Assembly (NCBI GenBank): GCA_937902995.1
Contig: CALEKY010000042.1
Location: 1-33,708, forward strand
Source of the DNA: an uncultured Sinobacteraceae bacterium
Lineage (GTDB): Bacteria > Pseudomonadota > Gammaproteobacteria > Steroidobacterales > Steroidobacteraceae
Reading direction: 5' to 3'
Length of the DNA: 33,708 nucleotides
Part shown: one piece after another, positions 24,172 to 33,252 of the stretch
How the letters are laid out: each line of letters starts with the position of its first letter
Position numbering within the stretch: position 1 is the stretch's first letter
Translations under genes and position numbers: made by a program
Notes under the pieces: model-generated
The model's database searches: none
What the model was told of the DNA's origin: nothing
Seen by the model: only the letters and a program-made list of their open reading frames with translations

Positions 24172-24708
24172 TCAACGGCCGTACACGAGCTCGACGCGAC
24201 GATTGCGCGCGTAGGCGGTCTCGTCGCTGCCAAGCACAGCCGGACGTTCTTCGCCATAGCTCACCGTCGTGATCTGAGTATCCGCGACACCTTGCAGCAT
24301 CAATGCACGTCGCACGGCTTGTGCACGGCGCTCGCCCAAGCCGATGTTGTACTCGCGCGAGCCGCGTTCGTCCGTGTGTCCTTCGAGACGCACGGTACGC
24401 GAGGAGTTCGCGTTCAGGTATTTCGCATGCGCTGCGATGACCGGCACGTATTCGGACTTGATCTCCGCCCGGTCGTAGTCGAAGTAAATGATCATGCCGG
24501 TTTGCCTGAGCTGCTCCAGTTCGCGCTGCTCGGCGCTGAGCTCGGAACCGGACACGCTCGAGCTCGTCGTACCGCTCGTCGTCGTGCTCGACTCGATAGG
24601 CGTTGCACCCGCGTCAGGCAGCGTCTCTGGCTTTTTCGGACAGCCGGTCAGAACCGCGCTCATCGCCAAGACGCCGAAAACCATTGCCAACCGCTGCAAT
24701 TCGCGCAT
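24172..24708 (-). CDS. pal: Peptidoglycan-associated lipoprotein Pal
   Basis: This 178-residue outer membrane lipoprotein ties the outer membrane to peptidoglycan and binds TolB. The lipobox VLTGC places the lipidated cysteine at residue 23. A Ser/Thr-rich linker (about residues 35-60) follows. The OmpA-like domain includes IIYFDYDRAEIKSEY, LEGHTDERGSREYN (diaminopimelate-binding region) and YARNRRVELVYG. The ATG is preceded by GAGGAG at good spacing. The 134-nt gap to tolB may hold an internal promoter, but none is convincing. Confidence 0.97.
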   Translation of the reverse strand: MRELQRLAMVFGVLAMSAVLTGCPKKPETLPDAGATPIESSTTTSGTTSSSVSGSELSAEQRELEQLRQTGMIIYFDYDRAEIKSEYVPVIAAHAKYLNANSSRTVRLEGHTDERGSREYNIGLGERRAQAVRRALMLQGVADTQITTVSYGEERPAVLGSDETAYARNRRVELVYGR

Positions 24709-24842
24709 TCGTTCGTCTCCTCAAGGGACCCGTGGGCTGCACATGGTGCGATCGTGCGACGCGGACGTCAGATCGCGAAAAAATCGCCGAAAATTCTGCC
24801 ATAAGCGTAAGGGTGCGACCATCGGCACTGATTACCGTTCCA

Positions 24843-26150
24843 TCATCTTGTCGGAAACGGTCCCCAAACCGGCTCGCGCACATCGCCGCTCATCGCGGCA
24901 AGCGTCTGCTGCACTCTGCCGTCGACCGAGACCGTTGCGAGCACTCCGCGGCCTCTGTCCTGCGTGGCATAGATGAGCGTCGCCCCGTTCGGTGCAAAGC
25001 TCGGGCTTTCATCCTGGCGGCCCTGCGTCAACACCTGTACGGCCTTCGACGCGAGATCGACAACCGCGATTCGATAGTTGCCGCGGTCGAGGTGCACGAC
25101 TGCGAGCAGTTTGCCGTCAGGCGAAATGCGCGGACGTGCGTTGTAGCTACCTTCGAACGTCACGCGACGCGGGCTGCGCGGGCTGTCCACATCGACCTCG
25201 TAGATTTGCGGTCCGCCGGCTCGATCCGAGCTGAAATAAAGCTTTCGTCCGTCCAGCGACCACGCCGGTTCGGTGTCGATGCCCGGATCGAACGTCATGC
25301 GCGTGAGCACTTGAGTGGCGAGATCCAGCGTGTACACATCGACATCGCCGTCTTTGCGCGACAACGTGAGCGCGAGCATCTTGCCGTCCGGCGACCAGGC
25401 GGGTGCGCCGTTGATACCGGCCCGCGCCGACACGCGGCGTCGCTCTCCGGTCGCCAACGTCTGCACGTAGATCGCGGAGACTTTGTTCTCGAACGACACG
25501 TACGCAATGCTCTGGCCGTCCGGCGACCACGCCGGCGACATGATCGGATCGCTCGAGCGAGTGACGACGTGTTGGTTCTCGCCGTCCGCGTCGGCGACGA
25601 TCAGCTTGTATTCCTGTTGCGGCGGCGTGCCCTCCACGGCAATGAAGGCAATGCGCGTAGAGAATGCCCCGCGAATACCGGTGATCTGCTCGAAAATGAT
25701 GTCCGCGATTCGGTGCGACAGCGCACGAAGACCTTTCGTGCTGGCCGTGAGCCTCTGTCCCGCAAGCCGCTGCCCGTTGAGCACGTTGTAGAGCTCGAAC
25801 TGCGCCGCGTACCGATCCGGTCCGTCGGGCATCAGCTTGCCGACGGCAATGAAATCGGCACGCAGGTAGCGCCAGTCTTGAAAACGGATCTCCTCGCCGG
25901 TCGTCGGTCGATCGATCATCGACTTACGGTCGAGAGGTGCGAAACGTCCCGAGCGATGCAGATCCGCCGCCACCACTTCTGCGATATCGAACGGCGCGGC
26001 GCCGGCCGAGTCCCAACCGAACGGGACGATCGCAATCGGCACGGCATTCTCCTGGCCGCGCGTAATCTCGATCACGAGCTGCGCACGCACCCCGGTACTG
26101 ATGAGGGCCAGGATTGCCAGTGCAAAACAACGGCTCGCCAACATTCTCAT
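24843..26150 (-). CDS. tolB: Tol-Pal system periplasmic protein TolB
   Basis: This 435-residue periplasmic protein binds Pal and TolA. The signal peptide is MRMLASRCFALAILALISTGVRA with mature QLVIEITRG, where the TolA-binding N-terminus starts. The D1 domain follows (VPIAIVPFGWDS; FDIAEVVAADLHRSGRF). The C-terminal beta-propeller shows WSPDGxxI-type blades: SPAWSPDGQSIAYVSF, GAPAWSPDGKMLALTLS, TEPAWSLDGRKLYFSSD, ARPRISPDGKLLAVVHL and ESPSFAPNGATLIYATQ. The ATG at 26150 is preferred over the one at 26162 because GGAGA stands 5 nt before it. It follows tolA by 16 nt. Confidence 0.96.
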   Translation of the reverse strand: MRMLASRCFALAILALISTGVRAQLVIEITRGQENAVPIAIVPFGWDSAGAAPFDIAEVVAADLHRSGRFAPLDRKSMIDRPTTGEEIRFQDWRYLRADFIAVGKLMPDGPDRYAAQFELYNVLNGQRLAGQRLTASTKGLRALSHRIADIIFEQITGIRGAFSTRIAFIAVEGTPPQQEYKLIVADADGENQHVVTRSSDPIMSPAWSPDGQSIAYVSFENKVSAIYVQTLATGERRRVSARAGINGAPAWSPDGKMLALTLSRKDGDVDVYTLDLATQVLTRMTFDPGIDTEPAWSLDGRKLYFSSDRAGGPQIYEVDVDSPRSPRRVTFEGSYNARPRISPDGKLLAVVHLDRGNYRIAVVDLASKAVQVLTQGRQDESPSFAPNGATLIYATQDRGRGVLATVSVDGRVQQTLAAMSGDVREPVWGPFPTR

Positions 26151-26166
26151 CGTCGTCTCCATCGGC

Positions 26167-27081
26167 TCAATCGGCCGGCTTGAAGATAAAGCGCAAGTTG
26201 CGTTCGAACAAACGTGGGTCGGGGGGCATCGGCAGCGGCGAGGCCTTTTGGACGGCGATTTCGATCGATTGGCGCACCGCCTGGTCGCCGTTGCATGTTC
26301 CGACCCTCACGCTGAGCACGGTCCCATTCGGGGATTGCGTGACGTTCACCTCGCACTCGATACCGGCTCGCGCCGAGGCCGGCCGAATCCAGCGACGCTC
26401 GACATGCTGCTGGATCATCGCGACGTACTGACTCATCGCGCCGGAAGCCTGCGCGCGCATCAGCTCTTCTTCCGCTTCGAGCTGCTCTCGCAGGGCACGC
26501 TCGCGCGCTTCGTTCTCCGCCGCAACTCGCCGGCGTTCGGCTTCCTCGCGCTCGCGCTGCTTGCGTTGTATCTCTTCCAAACGCTTGCGCTCGGCTTCCT
26601 GACGTTTGCGCTCCGCTTCCAGCTTGGCCTGACGCTCTGCCTCCTCGCGCTTACGCTGCTCCTCTGCCGCCCGCTGTTTGGCGATACGCTCCTGCTCTGC
26701 GCGCTCGCGTTCGAGCTGTTCCATCCGCAGGCGTTCCTGCTCCTGCCTCTTGAGCGCCTCCTGACGTTCCCGCTCGGCCTCCAGCTCCTGCTCGCGCTTG
26801 GCGGCTTCCTCGCGTCGACGCTGTTCTTCGGCGGCACGCGCCTCAGCTTCCTTGCGCGCTCGTTCCCGCTCGATCTCCTGTTGCCTGTTCGGGACGGACT
26901 TCGCCAGCTGATTGACGTCGACCACGACCGCCTGAATCGCGAGCGTCGGCGGCGGCGCTTCGGGCCGCATCCAACGCGTTGCGAACGCAAATGCCGCGAC
27001 AATCAACACGTGCAGGACCGCAGCGCCGAGCAAATACGGCCAGTGGGCCTTGAACCAATTTGACTGCGGCGCGGCGGGCAT
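26167..27081 (-). CDS. tolA: Tol-Pal system protein TolA
   Basis: This 304-residue protein spans the periplasm and transmits TolQR-driven force to TolB/Pal. One transmembrane helix lies at about residues 16-37 (YLLGAAVLHVLIVAAFAFAT). A long Glu/Arg/Lys/Gln-rich helical domain runs from about 60 to 205, with almost every residue charged or Ala. The globular C-terminal domain includes MSQYVAMIQQHVERRWIRP, CEVNVTQSPNGTVLSVRVG and a Cys pair typical of TolA domain III. The E. coli protein is longer (421 residues), mainly in domain II. It overlaps neither neighbour; tolR ends 13 nt upstream. Confidence 0.96.
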   Translation of the reverse strand: MPAAPQSNWFKAHWPYLLGAAVLHVLIVAAFAFATRWMRPEAPPPTLAIQAVVVDVNQLAKSVPNRQQEIERERARKEAEARAAEEQRRREEAAKREQELEAERERQEALKRQEQERLRMEQLERERAEQERIAKQRAAEEQRKREEAERQAKLEAERKRQEAERKRLEEIQRKQREREEAERRRVAAENEARERALREQLEAEEELMRAQASGAMSQYVAMIQQHVERRWIRPASARAGIECEVNVTQSPNGTVLSVRVGTCNGDQAVRQSIEIAVQKASPLPMPPDPRLFERNLRFIFKPAD

Positions 27082-27094
27082 CGACCTGCGAAGC

Positions 27095-27550
27095 TCAGTG
27101 TTTCTCGCGCGCGCGTCGCGCTGTCACCGGATCGGTAATGAAGCCGACTTTTTCCGCTCCGGCTTGCTGTAAGAGCACCATGCCCGTGACAACCGATCCG
27201 TACGGCACGCTCTGATCTGCCTTGACCAGAACCGGTGTCTTCGGCTCACGGCTGAGAACTGTAGAGACCCGTTGCACGACCGTATCGTCGTCGAGCGGCG
27301 TGGCCTCGTCGGAACCAATGTTGAGGTAATAGCGGCCCGCTGCATCGACACTGAGAATGAGCGGTTGAGTTTCCGTCAGCTCCTTGGTCAGCGGCTCGGC
27401 GCCCGCTTTCGGCAAATCGACTTGGATACCCTGCGTCAACAGCGGCGCCGTGACCATGAAAATAATGAGAAGGACCAGCATGACGTCGATGTAGGGCACG
27501 ACGTTCATTTCGGCGACGAGCCGTCGCCCCTTGCGGCCATTCGGTGTCAT
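27095..27550 (-). CDS. tolR: Tol-Pal system protein TolR
   Basis: This 151-residue ExbD-family protein forms the ion-driven motor with TolQ. A single transmembrane helix at about residues 20-38 (YIDVMLVLLIIFMVTAPLL) contains the essential proton-relay Asp22. The periplasmic domain follows, ending in PVLVKADQSVPYGSVVTGMVLLQQAG, a family signature. The start codon overlaps the tolQ stop as ATGA, so translation is coupled. Confidence 0.97.
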   Translation of the reverse strand: MTPNGRKGRRLVAEMNVVPYIDVMLVLLIIFMVTAPLLTQGIQVDLPKAGAEPLTKELTETQPLILSVDAAGRYYLNIGSDEATPLDDDTVVQRVSTVLSREPKTPVLVKADQSVPYGSVVTGMVLLQQAGAEKVGFITDPVTARRAREKH

Positions 27551-28257
27551 GCATGCGCTCCCGTAGCAGCAGCGGCGCTTTTGGCCGCCTGGGTGCCATG
27601 ACGTGACAGGATCGAGGAGAATTCCTCCACGAAGGTGTCGTACCGCACCTCGATGCGATTCACTTGGTCGGCGTAGCGGTTATAGGCGATGACCGCCGGA
27701 ATCGCCGCGAACAAACCCATCGCGGTCGCGATCAGTGCCTCGCTGATGTGGGGCGCCACGACTTGCAACGTCGCCTGCTGCATGTCGCCCAAGCCGTAAA
27801 ACGCATTCATGATGCCCCACACCGTGCCGAACAGGCCGACGTACGGGCTCGTCGAGCCGATCGTGGCCAGCATGGACAACCCATGTTCGAGCCGATCGGT
27901 TTCTCGAAGCAAAGCGACGCGCATGCCGCGGCGCGAGCCTTCGATCAGCTGCGACGCCACGGCACCGTGCTGGCGCAGCCGCGTGAATTCTCGAAAACCG
28001 GACTCGAAGATGGCTTCCATGCCGCGCGTGATGCGACGGCTCTGATCGATTGCTTTGAACATCGACGACAGATCGCCACCCGACCAGAACGTTTCCTCGA
28101 ATCGGTCGGCATCGATGCGGGCCCGCTTCAGCTCTGCACGCTTGCGCAGCATGATCGCCCAGGAAACGATCGACGCGACGAGCAGCAGCGCCATCACGAT
28201 CTGCACGACCAAGCTGGCGTTCAAGACCAGATCGATCGGCGACAATTGGTCGGACAT
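27547..28257 (-). CDS. tolQ: Tol-Pal system protein TolQ
   Basis: This 236-residue ExbB/MotA-type protein is the membrane ion channel partner of TolR. The first helix is near the N-terminus (LVVQIVMALLLVASIVSWAIML), followed by a large cytosolic loop and two C-terminal helices (YVGLFGTVWGIMNAFYGL; EALIATAMGLFAAIPAVIAYNRYA), which are diagnostic. The ATG at 28257 overlaps the ybgC stop by one base (TAATG). A longer in-frame extension would run into ybgC and is rejected. Confidence 0.97.
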   Translation of the reverse strand: MSDQLSPIDLVLNASLVVQIVMALLLVASIVSWAIMLRKRAELKRARIDADRFEETFWSGGDLSSMFKAIDQSRRITRGMEAIFESGFREFTRLRQHGAVASQLIEGSRRGMRVALLRETDRLEHGLSMLATIGSTSPYVGLFGTVWGIMNAFYGLGDMQQATLQVVAPHISEALIATAMGLFAAIPAVIAYNRYADQVNRIEVRYDTFVEEFSSILSRHGTQAAKSAAAATGAHA

Positions 28258-28670
28258 TACGCGATTCCTCCACTCATCCGCTGCAACAGTATTTGCGGCA
28301 AGCCACGCGGTTTGAGCTTGTCCGCATCGAGACACGCGATGCGCACGAGCCCCTCCACGAGCACCTCACCGGTACCGTGCCGCAGCACCTGCTGACGAAA
28401 CGTCAAGCTCGCCCGGCTACGCTCTTCGACTGCACAGGTCACGTGCAAGTTGTCGCCATAACGCGCCGGCTTGCGGAAGTGCACGTCCGCGTGGACCACA
28501 ACGAACATCAGGCCCTGTTCGGCCTTGAGCACCTCCTGCTCGATCCCCAGCGAGCGTAACCATTCGGTCCGCGCCCGCTCCATGAACTTCAAGTAATTCG
28601 CGTAGTAGACGATGCCGCCCGCGTCGGTGTCCTCCCAATAGACGCGAACGGGATGCACGAACGAGCTCAC
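28257..28670 (-). CDS. ybgC: Tol-Pal system-associated acyl-CoA thioesterase YbgC
   Basis: This 137-residue hot-dog thioesterase is the first gene of the tol-pal operon in many proteobacteria. The active-site region VRVYWEDTDAGGIVYYANYLKFMERARTEWL is intact, including the conserved Asp and His/Tyr-type loop. The E. coli enzyme hydrolyses acyl-CoA/ACP and interacts with phospholipid synthesis proteins. The start is a GTG at 28670, preceded by GGAG about 7 nt away. It lies 73 nt downstream of ruvB and is coupled to tolQ. Confidence 0.95.
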   Translation of the reverse strand: MSSFVHPVRVYWEDTDAGGIVYYANYLKFMERARTEWLRSLGIEQEVLKAEQGLMFVVVHADVHFRKPARYGDNLHVTCAVEERSRASLTFRQQVLRHGTGEVLVEGLVRIACLDADKLKPRGLPQILLQRMSGGIA

Positions 28671-28743
28671 GCAAGACGCTCCGGTGCCAACGAATTGAGG
28701 ATCGCCACGCCCGCCGCGTGTCCCGGCATCTTCTCGCTCAGAC

Positions 28744-29775
28744 TCAAAACAATTCTCCTGTGGCCGGTCGTTCCGGCGCCTTCAGTCCGAAATGCTGATA
28801 AGCAAGGCGCGTGGCCATCCGGCCTCGCGCAGTGCGCATGAGAAATCCTTGCTGGATCAGATAGGGTTCGATCACGTCTTCGATCGTCCCGCGCTCTTCG
28901 CCGAGCGCCGCCGAAAGACTTTCCACCCCCACGGGCCCACCGTCGAACTTTTCGATGATGGTGAGCAGGAGTTTACGGTCCATGAGGTCGAAGCCGTGAC
29001 GATCGACATCCAACAGATCGAGCGCCGCCTGCGCCACTTCGTCCGTGATCCAACCACCCGCCTTCACTTCTGCGTAATCGCGCACGCGGCGAAGCAAGCG
29101 GTTCGCGATGCGGGGCGTTCCCCGCGAGCGCTGCGCGATGCGGGCAGCCCCGCCCGGATCCGTCGGCACACCGAGAATCGCGGCCGAACGCATGACGATG
29201 GCCTCCAGATCTTTCAGATCGTAGAACTCGAGACGCTGCACGATGCCGAATCGGTCGCGCAGCGGCGACGTGAGCAAGCCGGCACGCGTCGTGGCGCCGA
29301 CGAGCGTGAACGGCGGCAGGTCGAGTTTGATGGAGCGGGCGCCCGGACCTTCACCGATCATGATGTCGAGCTGAAAGTCCTCCATCGCGGGATACAGGAT
29401 CTCCTCGACGACCGGACTCAAGCGATGGATCTCGTCGACGAACAAAACATCGTTCGGCTGCAGATTCGTCAGCAACGCTGCCAAATCGCCAGGCCGCTCG
29501 ATGACAGGACCGGACGTCTGCTTGAGGTTCACGTTCAGCTCGTTGGCGATGATGTTTGCGAGCGTCGTCTTGCCCAAGCCCGGCGGACCGAAGATCAGCA
29601 CGTGATCCAGCGCTTCGTTTCGTTTACGCGCCGCCTCGATGAAGATCTCCATTTGGGTTTTGACGGCCGACTGACCGACGTAGTCGGCGAGCCGCTTCGG
29701 ACGCACGGCGCGATCGAACGCCTCTTCATCGGCTTGCGCGGCTGCAGTGACGATTCGATCGTGTTCGATGGACAT
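28744..29775 (-). CDS. ruvB: Holliday junction branch migration ATPase RuvB
   Basis: This 343-residue AAA+ motor drives branch migration with RuvA. The Walker A motif is GPPGLGKTTLAN, the Walker B motif is VLFVDEIHRLS, and the sensor segment is LVGATTRAGLLTSPLRDRFGIV. The C-terminal winged-helix contains GVESLSAALGEERGTIEDVIEPYLIQQGFL. It follows ruvA by 46 nt. An upstream AGG lies near the ATG. Confidence 0.97.
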   Translation of the reverse strand: MSIEHDRIVTAAAQADEEAFDRAVRPKRLADYVGQSAVKTQMEIFIEAARKRNEALDHVLIFGPPGLGKTTLANIIANELNVNLKQTSGPVIERPGDLAALLTNLQPNDVLFVDEIHRLSPVVEEILYPAMEDFQLDIMIGEGPGARSIKLDLPPFTLVGATTRAGLLTSPLRDRFGIVQRLEFYDLKDLEAIVMRSAAILGVPTDPGGAARIAQRSRGTPRIANRLLRRVRDYAEVKAGGWITDEVAQAALDLLDVDRHGFDLMDRKLLLTIIEKFDGGPVGVESLSAALGEERGTIEDVIEPYLIQQGFLMRTARGRMATRLAYQHFGLKAPERPATGELF

Positions 29776-29821
29776 GATTGAGCCTAGCTAAACGTTGGCA
29801 GCCGGCGCACTCGGCTCGCGC

Positions 29822-30421
29822 TCACTTGGCAGCAGCCTGCAAGGCGCGGCGGATGATCTCCTCGGTCGTTTGCACCGATGCATCGACGGCCTTCATCAAA
29901 CGGGTCACCTCGGCCGGTTTGTAGCCGAGTGCAATCAACGCGCTGTACGCCTCCGCTTGGGCCCCGCTCGGCGCTTCGAGCGCCGCGGGCACCGTCGTCA
30001 CTCCCGGCAATGCACCCAGCGACTTGATGCGATCCTTCATTTCGATCAGCAAACGCTCGGCCGTCTTGCGCCCCACGCCCGGAATGCGCACGAGCGCATC
30101 GACATCCTGGGTCTCGATACACAACAGGAAATTCTCCACGGTCATTCCCGAGAGCAAGGCCAACGCCAGCTTCGGACCGACGTTCGACACCTTGAGCAGT
30201 TCGCGAAACAGCCGCCGTTCCCGCTCGGTGGCGAATCCGAACAGGATGTGCGCGTCCTCGCGCACGACCAAATGCGTATAGAGCTGAACCTCGGCGCCGA
30301 TCGCCGGCAGACCGTAGAACGTCGACATCGGCGCTTCGAGTTCGTAACCGACGCCGCTCACCTCGATCACCAGACCGGGCGGGTGTTTGGCGATCAAACG
30401 TCCGCGCAGGAAACCGATCAT
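29822..30421 (-). CDS. ruvA: Holliday junction branch migration protein RuvA
   Basis: This 199-residue protein binds the four-way junction as a tetramer and loads RuvB. The N-terminus MIGFLRGRLIAKHPPGLVIEVSG is the OB-fold start. Tandem helix-hairpin-helix motifs include VSNVGPKLALALLSGM and RIPGVGRKTAERLLIEMKDR. Domain III ends in YSALIALGYKPAEVTRLMKAV, which contacts RuvB. The ATG at 30421 overlaps the ruvC stop as ATGA. The reading frame is open far upstream into the antisense of relA, but that part is not coding. Confidence 0.97.
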   Translation of the reverse strand: MIGFLRGRLIAKHPPGLVIEVSGVGYELEAPMSTFYGLPAIGAEVQLYTHLVVREDAHILFGFATERERRLFRELLKVSNVGPKLALALLSGMTVENFLLCIETQDVDALVRIPGVGRKTAERLLIEMKDRIKSLGALPGVTTVPAALEAPSGAQAEAYSALIALGYKPAEVTRLMKAVDASVQTTEEIIRRALQAAAK

Positions 30422-30984
30422 CGAACCGACCGCAGAAGCGCGCCCATCCGGCGCGAATAGGCATGACACAAAGCGATGGCGAGCGCATCGGCGGCATCGG
30501 CCCCGAGCGGTCCGGAAATGTTCAGTAGACGCTTGACCATCAATTGCACTTGCTCTTTTTCGGCCGCGCCAGTGCCGACGACGGCCTGCTTGACCTCGCG
30601 CGGGGCGTATTCGAACACCCGCGGACGCAATCCGAAGGTCGCACATAGGGCTGCCCCGCGCGCCTGACCGAGCTTGAGCGCGCTGTCGGCATTGCGGTGC
30701 ACGAACACGCGTTCGACGGCAACTTCGTCGGGCCGGAACTCCTGCGCGAGCCGATCGACGCCGGCAAAGATCTCCTGCAATCGTTCCGCGAGCGTCTCGC
30801 CCTGCGTGCGAATCGACCCGCTCACGACATAGGCCACATCCGAGCCGTTGGCTTCGACGACGGCATAGCCGGTACACAACGAACCGGGATCGAGCCCCAG
30901 AATGCGTACATGTGCCGGAAGCGCCGCCGCGCGCCGATGCGAAATCAGCGCTGTCAGACTTTGCGGACGTTTGGCTCGGCGCAA
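30418..30984 (-). CDS. ruvC: Crossover junction endodeoxyribonuclease RuvC, start uncertain
   Basis: This nuclease resolves Holliday junctions. The catalytic acids are visible in ILGLDPGS (first Asp), VAVERVFVH (Glu) and GADAADALAIAL (two Asp). Family members normally begin a few residues before LGLDPGS, but no ATG, GTG or TTG exists there. The nearest plausible start is TTG at 30984, which has GGAG 7 nt upstream and gives 188 residues. An ATG at 31020 gives 200 residues but has no ribosome site. Either way an Arg/Ala-rich extension of about 25-37 residues precedes the catalytic core. The gene is coupled to ruvA and divergent from relA. Confidence 0.9.
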   Translation of the reverse strand: MRRAKRPQSLTALISHRRAAALPAHVRILGLDPGSLCTGYAVVEANGSDVAYVVSGSIRTQGETLAERLQEIFAGVDRLAQEFRPDEVAVERVFVHRNADSALKLGQARGAALCATFGLRPRVFEYAPREVKQAVVGTGAAEKEQVQLMVKRLLNISGPLGADAADALAIALCHAYSRRMGALLRSVR

Positions 30985-31048
30985 TGAGTATCTCCGCGCG
31001 ATCTGGACCCAGAACGCCATCGCATGAGCGGATGCGAAGGCTGCCGGT

Positions 31049-33220
31049 ATGATACGGCAAAGCTTTCAGACCTGCCGATCGATGCCGACCTCCGAAACCA
31101 TTCTGCCGCCACCCAGCGTCGTCCAGCCTGGCTCGCGCATGGAGGAGTTTCTCGGCGAGTTGGCCCAAACCGAAGGGTCGAAGCGCCAGGCTGCCGAGCG
31201 CGCGCAAGCCATCGCAGGCATCGTCGCCGCATTGACGGAGGACGAAGACATCCGACAAGGCGCGGCGCTGTATCCGCTCATGGAGGTTGGCTGCATCGAT
31301 CACGACAAGGCGCTGAAGCTGTTCGGCCCGGCGCCCACACGCATTGCCAGCGAGCTCTTGCGATTCGGCGCGATCGGCTCGCTCGGGACACGTCCCGGCG
31401 GCTCGCACCTTTCGGCACAACAGGCCGAGGCGCTGCGCAAAATGCTGCTTGCGATCGTGACCGATCCGCGGCTCGTCTTGATCAAGCTGGCCGCCCAGCT
31501 CCACCTTTTGCGGGAGAGCAAGGACGCACCGCAGGCCGAACGCGAGCGCGTCGCACGCGAGACGCGCGAAATCTACGCGCCGCTGGCCAATCGTCTCGGG
31601 GTTTGGCAGCTCAAGTGGGAGCTGGAAGACCTGAGCTTCCGTTATCTCGATCCCGAGAACTACAAACGGATTGCCGGATGGCTGGCAGCCAAGCGCGTCG
31701 ATCGCGAGCGTTACATTCAGCAGGTCATCGACATCCTCGCAAAGGAGCTCGAGAAGGCGAAGATCCCCGGCGAAGTCGTCGGCCGACCGAAACACATCTA
31801 CAGCATCTGGCGGAAGATGCAGCGCAAGGGACTGTCTTTCGATCAGCTCTTCGACATCCGTGCGGTGCGCATCATCGTGCCGACGATCGCCGACTGCTAC
31901 GCCGCGCTGGGCATCGTGCATAGCCTGTGGCCGTACATTCCCGGCGAGTTCGACGATTACATTGCCACACCGAAGGACAATCTCTATCGGTCGTTGCACA
32001 CCGCCGTGATCGGTCCGGGCAAGCTCCCGCTCGAGGTTCAGATCCGCACGCGCGAGATGCACGAGCATGCCGAGCTCGGCGTCGCCGCGCACTGGAAGTA
32101 CAAGGAAGGCGGCAAGTTCAACCCGGCGTACGAGCAAAAGATCGTCTGGCTGCGCCAGATTCTGGAACCGAGCGACCGGGATGCTCAGGAAACGGAATCG
32201 GACTTCCTCGAACGCGTGCGCTCGGAGATTTTCGAGGATCGCGTCTATGCGCTGACGCCGCGCGGCGAAGTCATCGAGCTGCCCAAGGGCGCAACACCGC
32301 TCGATTTCGCGTATCACGTGCACACGAGCCTCGGCCATCGCTGCCGCGGCGCCAAGGTCAACGGCCGAATGGTGCCGCTCAATCAGCCGCTCTCGAACGG
32401 CGATCAGGTCGAGATCATCGCGGGCAAGCAACCGAATCCCAGCCGCGACTGGCTCGTGCCTTCGCTCGGGTACCTCGTCTCGCCGCGAAACCGCAGCAAG
32501 GTGCGGGCGTGGTTCCGTAAACAGGACGAAGAGCAGAATCGGATCCAGGGCAAGCAGATCATCGAACGCGAGCTGCAGCGTCTGGCCATTCACAGCGTCA
32601 CGCTCGAAGACCTCGTTGCCGAATTCAAACTCGAATCGGCCGACCAGCTGTACCTGGCGGTCGGCGAAGGCGAAATCACGGTCGCGCAGATCACCGGCGC
32701 GATTCAGCGTCGCGCACGTCCGCAGGAGCTGCCCTCGCCCGTCCCGCGCAAACCCGCGGCAGACACCAAAGAAGCCGCAGGCATCACGATCGAAGGCGTC
32801 GGCGACCTGCTTTCGCATTTCGCACGCTGCTGCGGACCGGTTCCGCCCGAGCCCATTGCCGGCTACATCACGTTAGGACGCGGCGTCAGCATCCATCGGC
32901 AGGATTGCCCGAACTTCCGTCGGCTCGAGGAAGAAGCGCCCGAGCGCGTGCTCGCGGTCGATTGGGGTTCGAGCGATCAGACGTTCCCGGTCGAAGTGAA
33001 CATCAAGGCGTACGACCGGCGCGGTCTGGTGCGCGACATCAGCGCCGTGCTCGCGGATTCCAAGATCAATATTCAGGCGATGAACACGATTACGCACGAG
33101 CACGACGGCATTGCCGACATGAACATCAAGATTCTCGTGCGGGATTTCGAGGAATTGTCGCGCGTGCTGGCGCGCATCCAAGGCTTGCCGAGCATTCTGA
33201 GCGCACGTCGGCGCGCATAG
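31049..33220 (+). CDS. relA: GTP pyrophosphokinase RelA ((p)ppGpp synthetase)
   Basis: This 723-residue ribosome-associated enzyme makes (p)ppGpp during amino acid starvation. The N-terminal hydrolase-like domain lacks the catalytic HDxxED motif, so it is a pseudo-hydrolase. The synthetase domain has VVGRPKHIYSIWRKMQRK and the EFDDY motif (Glu300), the EXDD signature of monofunctional RelA rather than the RXKD of bifunctional SpoT/Rel. A TGS domain (RVYALTPRGEVIELPKGATP), a zinc-finger region (FARCCGPVPPEPIAGY) and a C-terminal ACT domain (VNIKAYDRRGLVRDISAVLAD) follow. The ATG at 31049 is used; an in-frame ATG at 31082 is possible, and neither has a strong ribosome site. Confidence 0.95.
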   Translation: MIRQSFQTCRSMPTSETILPPPSVVQPGSRMEEFLGELAQTEGSKRQAAERAQAIAGIVAALTEDEDIRQGAALYPLMEVGCIDHDKALKLFGPAPTRIASELLRFGAIGSLGTRPGGSHLSAQQAEALRKMLLAIVTDPRLVLIKLAAQLHLLRESKDAPQAERERVARETREIYAPLANRLGVWQLKWELEDLSFRYLDPENYKRIAGWLAAKRVDRERYIQQVIDILAKELEKAKIPGEVVGRPKHIYSIWRKMQRKGLSFDQLFDIRAVRIIVPTIADCYAALGIVHSLWPYIPGEFDDYIATPKDNLYRSLHTAVIGPGKLPLEVQIRTREMHEHAELGVAAHWKYKEGGKFNPAYEQKIVWLRQILEPSDRDAQETESDFLERVRSEIFEDRVYALTPRGEVIELPKGATPLDFAYHVHTSLGHRCRGAKVNGRMVPLNQPLSNGDQVEIIAGKQPNPSRDWLVPSLGYLVSPRNRSKVRAWFRKQDEEQNRIQGKQIIERELQRLAIHSVTLEDLVAEFKLESADQLYLAVGEGEITVAQITGAIQRRARPQELPSPVPRKPAADTKEAAGITIEGVGDLLSHFARCCGPVPPEPIAGYITLGRGVSIHRQDCPNFRRLEEEAPERVLAVDWGSSDQTFPVEVNIKAYDRRGLVRDISAVLADSKINIQAMNTITHEHDGIADMNIKILVRDFEELSRVLARIQGLPSILSARRRA

Positions 33221-33252
33221 CGAGCGCCGGCTCCTCGACCGTCGCTTCAGCT

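Noticed and set aside
24709..24842. Possible promoter or hairpin in the tolB-pal gap (an AT-rich stretch with GCGA/TCGC around a T-run)
   Set aside because: No convincing -35/-10 pair with proper spacing; the stem is only 4 bp.
29822..32818. A 998-codon open frame on the minus strand, continuous with ruvA and antisense to most of relA
   Set aside because: Only the ruvA part (to 30421) has family motifs. The rest lies opposite ruvC and relA and has the Arg/Ala/Leu-rich composition of a GC-rich antisense shadow.
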